Assembly (NCBI GenBank): GCA_947571655.1
Contig: CANOYR010000014.1
Location: 1-35,688 of the forward strand
DNA from: an uncultured Caryophanales bacterium
Lineage (GTDB): Bacteria > Bacillota_I > Bacilli_A > RF39 > UBA660
Reading direction: 5' to 3'
DNA length: 35,688 nt
Shown: piece after piece, positions 34,840-35,688 of the stretch
Layout of the letters: every line of letters starts with the position of its first letter
Position numbering within the stretch: the stretch's first letter is position 1
Program-made: the position numbers and the translations under genes
Notes under the pieces: model-generated
Database searches by the model: none
What the model was told of the DNA's origin: nothing
Seen by the model: the letters and a program-made list of their open reading frames with translations, nothing else

Positions 34840-34916
34840 GGCGAGATAGCTCAGCTGGCTAGAGCGTTCGGTTCATACCCGAAAGGTCGAGGGTTCGATT
34901 CCCCCTCTCGCTACCA
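34840..34916 (+). tRNA. tRNA-Met(CAT), elongator type
   Basis: 77 bases fold as a full cloverleaf. The acceptor stem is GGCGAGA with TCTCGCT (G-U first pair), the D arm is AGCTCAGCTGGCTAGAGC, the anticodon arm is TTCGG-TTCATAC-CCGAA with anticodon CAT, the T arm is GAGGGTTCGATTCCCCC, and CCA is encoded. The anticodon stem lacks the three G-C pairs of initiator tRNA, and the sequence resembles elongator tRNA-Met of Bacilli. A tRNA-Ile with modified CAT cannot be fully excluded. Confidence 0.95.
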
Positions 34917-34928
34917 TTGAGGTTAATC

Positions 34929-34968
34929 CTCGCACGCCTAAAAATAGGTGTGCGAGTTTTTATTTTTT
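34929..34968 (+). terminator. Strong terminator after tRNA-Met
   Basis: A 12-bp stem (34929-34940 with 34945-34956, one G-U pair) with an AAAA loop is followed by TTTTTATTTTTTT. Confidence 0.9.
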
Positions 34969-34971
34969 TAC

Positions 34972-35003
34972 AGCTCATAGTATTTGATATTATGGGCTTT
35001 TTT
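34972..35003 (+). terminator. Second tandem terminator-like hairpin
   Basis: AGCTCATA (34972-34979) pairs with TATGGGCT (34991-34998, one G-U pair), followed by a T run. It lies directly behind the first terminator and 5 bases before a ribosome binding site. Confidence 0.65.
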
Positions 35004-35021
35004 CTATTGGAGGTGAATTAT

Positions 35022-35318
35022 TTGAAAATGACCATAGAAACTTTAAAATTCCCTTGTGAATTTAAGAAAAAACTTAAAATGAAAACTAGTTTAGGTAATT
35101 TAAGTATTAATCTCATTGATGGACATTTAATTAAAATTAATAATACAAATTTAAGTATTACAGAGCCAAATAAAATAATTATAAAAAATAGCTTTACTAT
35201 ATTAATTGCATATTTATATGAAGATAATGACAAAATATATTTGCCTGTATCTAATGCTGTTATTTCTTTTACTAAATTTGTTAAAATTCTTAATGAAATT
35301 AATAAAATTAGAAGATAA
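35022..35318 (+). CDS. Small unknown protein
   Basis: GGAGGTGA (35009-35016) is best spaced for TTG 35022; ATG 35028 is the alternative but is 11 bases from the end of that site. The 98-residue product is rich in Lys, Ile and Asn, with a predicted beta-strand pattern (TSLGNLSINLIDGHLIKINN, LSITEPNKIIIKN) and a C-terminal helix. No signal peptide or known motif is seen. AT content is higher than in the core genes of the window. It follows two terminators with no clear promoter of its own. It may be cargo or a remnant of an integrated element behind the tRNA gene. Confidence 0.5.
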   Translation: MKMTIETLKFPCEFKKKLKMKTSLGNLSINLIDGHLIKINNTNLSITEPNKIIIKNSFTILIAYLYEDNDKIYLPVSNAVISFTKFVKILNEINKIRR

Positions 35319-35323
35319 ATAAA

Positions 35324-35446
35324 TTGAATTTACATTACCAATTATAGAATGAATTACTTTATCGTTTACAGAGTGAATTACAGTATAATTTACAGAGCAA
35401 AGTATCTAGCGAGTTACATAAGTTATATGATAATATGGTATTGTAG
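35324..35446 (+). pseudogene. Decayed coding sequence with Leu/Gln-rich repeats
   Basis: One frame reads LNLHYQL-stop-NELLYRLQSELQYNLQSKV and on to SSELHKLYDNMVL-stop. The repeats of (N/S)ELxYxLQ type continue through the TAG at 35345-35347 exactly where a Gln is expected (CAG to TAG). It has no start site and looks like the tail of a lost coiled-coil gene. Known function: none. Confidence 0.35.
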
Positions 35447-35461
35447 AATCTAGTTCTACAA
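35441..35461. repeat. Inverted repeat
   Basis: TTGTAGAA and TTCTACAA flank TCTAG, a perfect 8-bp stem with a 5-base centre. No T run follows, so it is not a typical terminator; it may be a protein-binding or recombination site. Confidence 0.35.
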
Positions 35462-35530
35462 ATAAACTTACCCAATACTATTTAATCCCCCTCGTATTAA
35501 GTAAGAAATTAAATTAGCTATTCATTTTAA

Positions 35531-35562
35531 ACACAAGGGAAAAATTCTCTCTTGTGTTTTTT
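35531..35562 (+). terminator. Terminator-like hairpin
   Basis: ACACAAGGGA (35531-35540) pairs with TCTCTTGTGT (35548-35557, one G-U pair), followed by TTTTT. It ends a transcript for which no intact gene is visible between 35319 and here. Confidence 0.75.
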
Positions 35563-35591
35563 AGTGTTCAAAAGAAAGGATTGGTGATTAA

Positions 35592-35645
35592 ATGGAAGAA
35601 CAAAAGAAAATAATAGCGGGACTTTATCCTCGTGTGCCGTTGTAA
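35592..35645 (+). pseudogene. N-terminal fragment resembling a large serine recombinase
   Basis: GGATTGGTGATTAA precedes ATG 35592. The frame reads MEEQKKIIAGLYPRVPL and stops. Large serine recombinases often begin with such a start, KxxIAxYxRVST..., where the Tyr-x-Arg-Val-Ser segment holds the catalytic Ser. Here the similarity ends at Val, where Ser is expected, and unrelated DNA follows, as if broken by an insertion or rearrangement. The match is short. A minus-strand frame through the same DNA reads ELEEKEDNVSAYVLQRHTR and may be the end of another gene beyond the window. Confidence 0.35.
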
Positions 35646-35688
35646 TACATAGGCAGACACATTGTCTTCTTTTTCTTCAAGTTCTTGC

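Noticed and set aside
34899..35495. Direct repeat TCCCCCTC shared by the tRNA 3' end and position about 35486 as an attachment-site pair
   Set aside because: Only eight bases match and the flanks differ; too short to support an att site in this base composition.

Overview
The window is AT-rich DNA with strong AGGAGG/GGAGGTGA ribosome binding sites, short intergenic gaps and many U-tailed hairpin terminators. The organism is therefore a low-GC Gram-positive-type bacterium (Bacillota, or a walled relative of the Mycoplasmatota such as the uncultured gut lineages). A walled cell is indicated by murC, a peptidoglycan hydrolase and lipoprotein/TM surface proteins. TGA and TAG both end ordinary genes (TGA ends the first T4SS gene, nusA and the response regulator; TAG ends the VirB4 ATPase and ylxR), so the mycoplasma code with TGA=Trp does not apply. 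The lineage assignment is inference.

Region 1 (218-11682) is one operon-like block with a good promoter in front and a terminator behind. It encodes a compact Gram-positive type IV secretion system: a Cys-rich VirB2-like membrane protein, a VirB6/TrbL-like channel protein, a PrgI/VirB3-like protein, VirB4 split into two overlapping ORFs, a membrane-anchored wall enzyme that fuses SpoIID and M15 peptidase domains, a small lipoprotein, and a VirD4-type coupling ATPase with a long disordered tail carrying repeated SSDLKMDF-like motifs. No relaxase is visible. A rhodanese and a triple-LamG surface protein follow.

Region 2 (14766-21219) holds typA, a membrane protein gene interrupted by an in-frame amber codon, a remnant of an IS256-family transposase, a HAD/Cof phosphatase pseudogene with two in-frame stops, an archaeal/eukaryotic-type proS and an unknown exported protein. 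Region 3 (21219-23047, minus strand) is a two-gene operon of a CPBP-family membrane protease and a membrane-anchored metallophosphoesterase.

Region 4 (23151-29431) is the nusA-infB operon in altered form: a leader hairpin, a half-length rimP, nusA, ylxR(rnpM), then a tandem-domain dCMP-deaminase-like gene where ylxQ often lies, then infB. It is followed by a ThyX-like thymidylate synthase, so dCMP deamination and dUMP methylation genes flank infB. Region 5 (29433-33165) is an OmpR-type two-component system and murC.

Region 6 (33571-35688) is accessory: two minus-strand collagen-like ORFs that look like one gene split in frame, an elongator tRNA-Met with two tandem terminators, a small unknown ORF, decayed coding sequence, and at the edge what looks like the first codons of a serine recombinase. 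The strongest candidate for an undescribed system is the relaxase-less T4SS block with its unusual pilin-like ectodomain, dual wall enzyme and repeat-tailed coupling protein.
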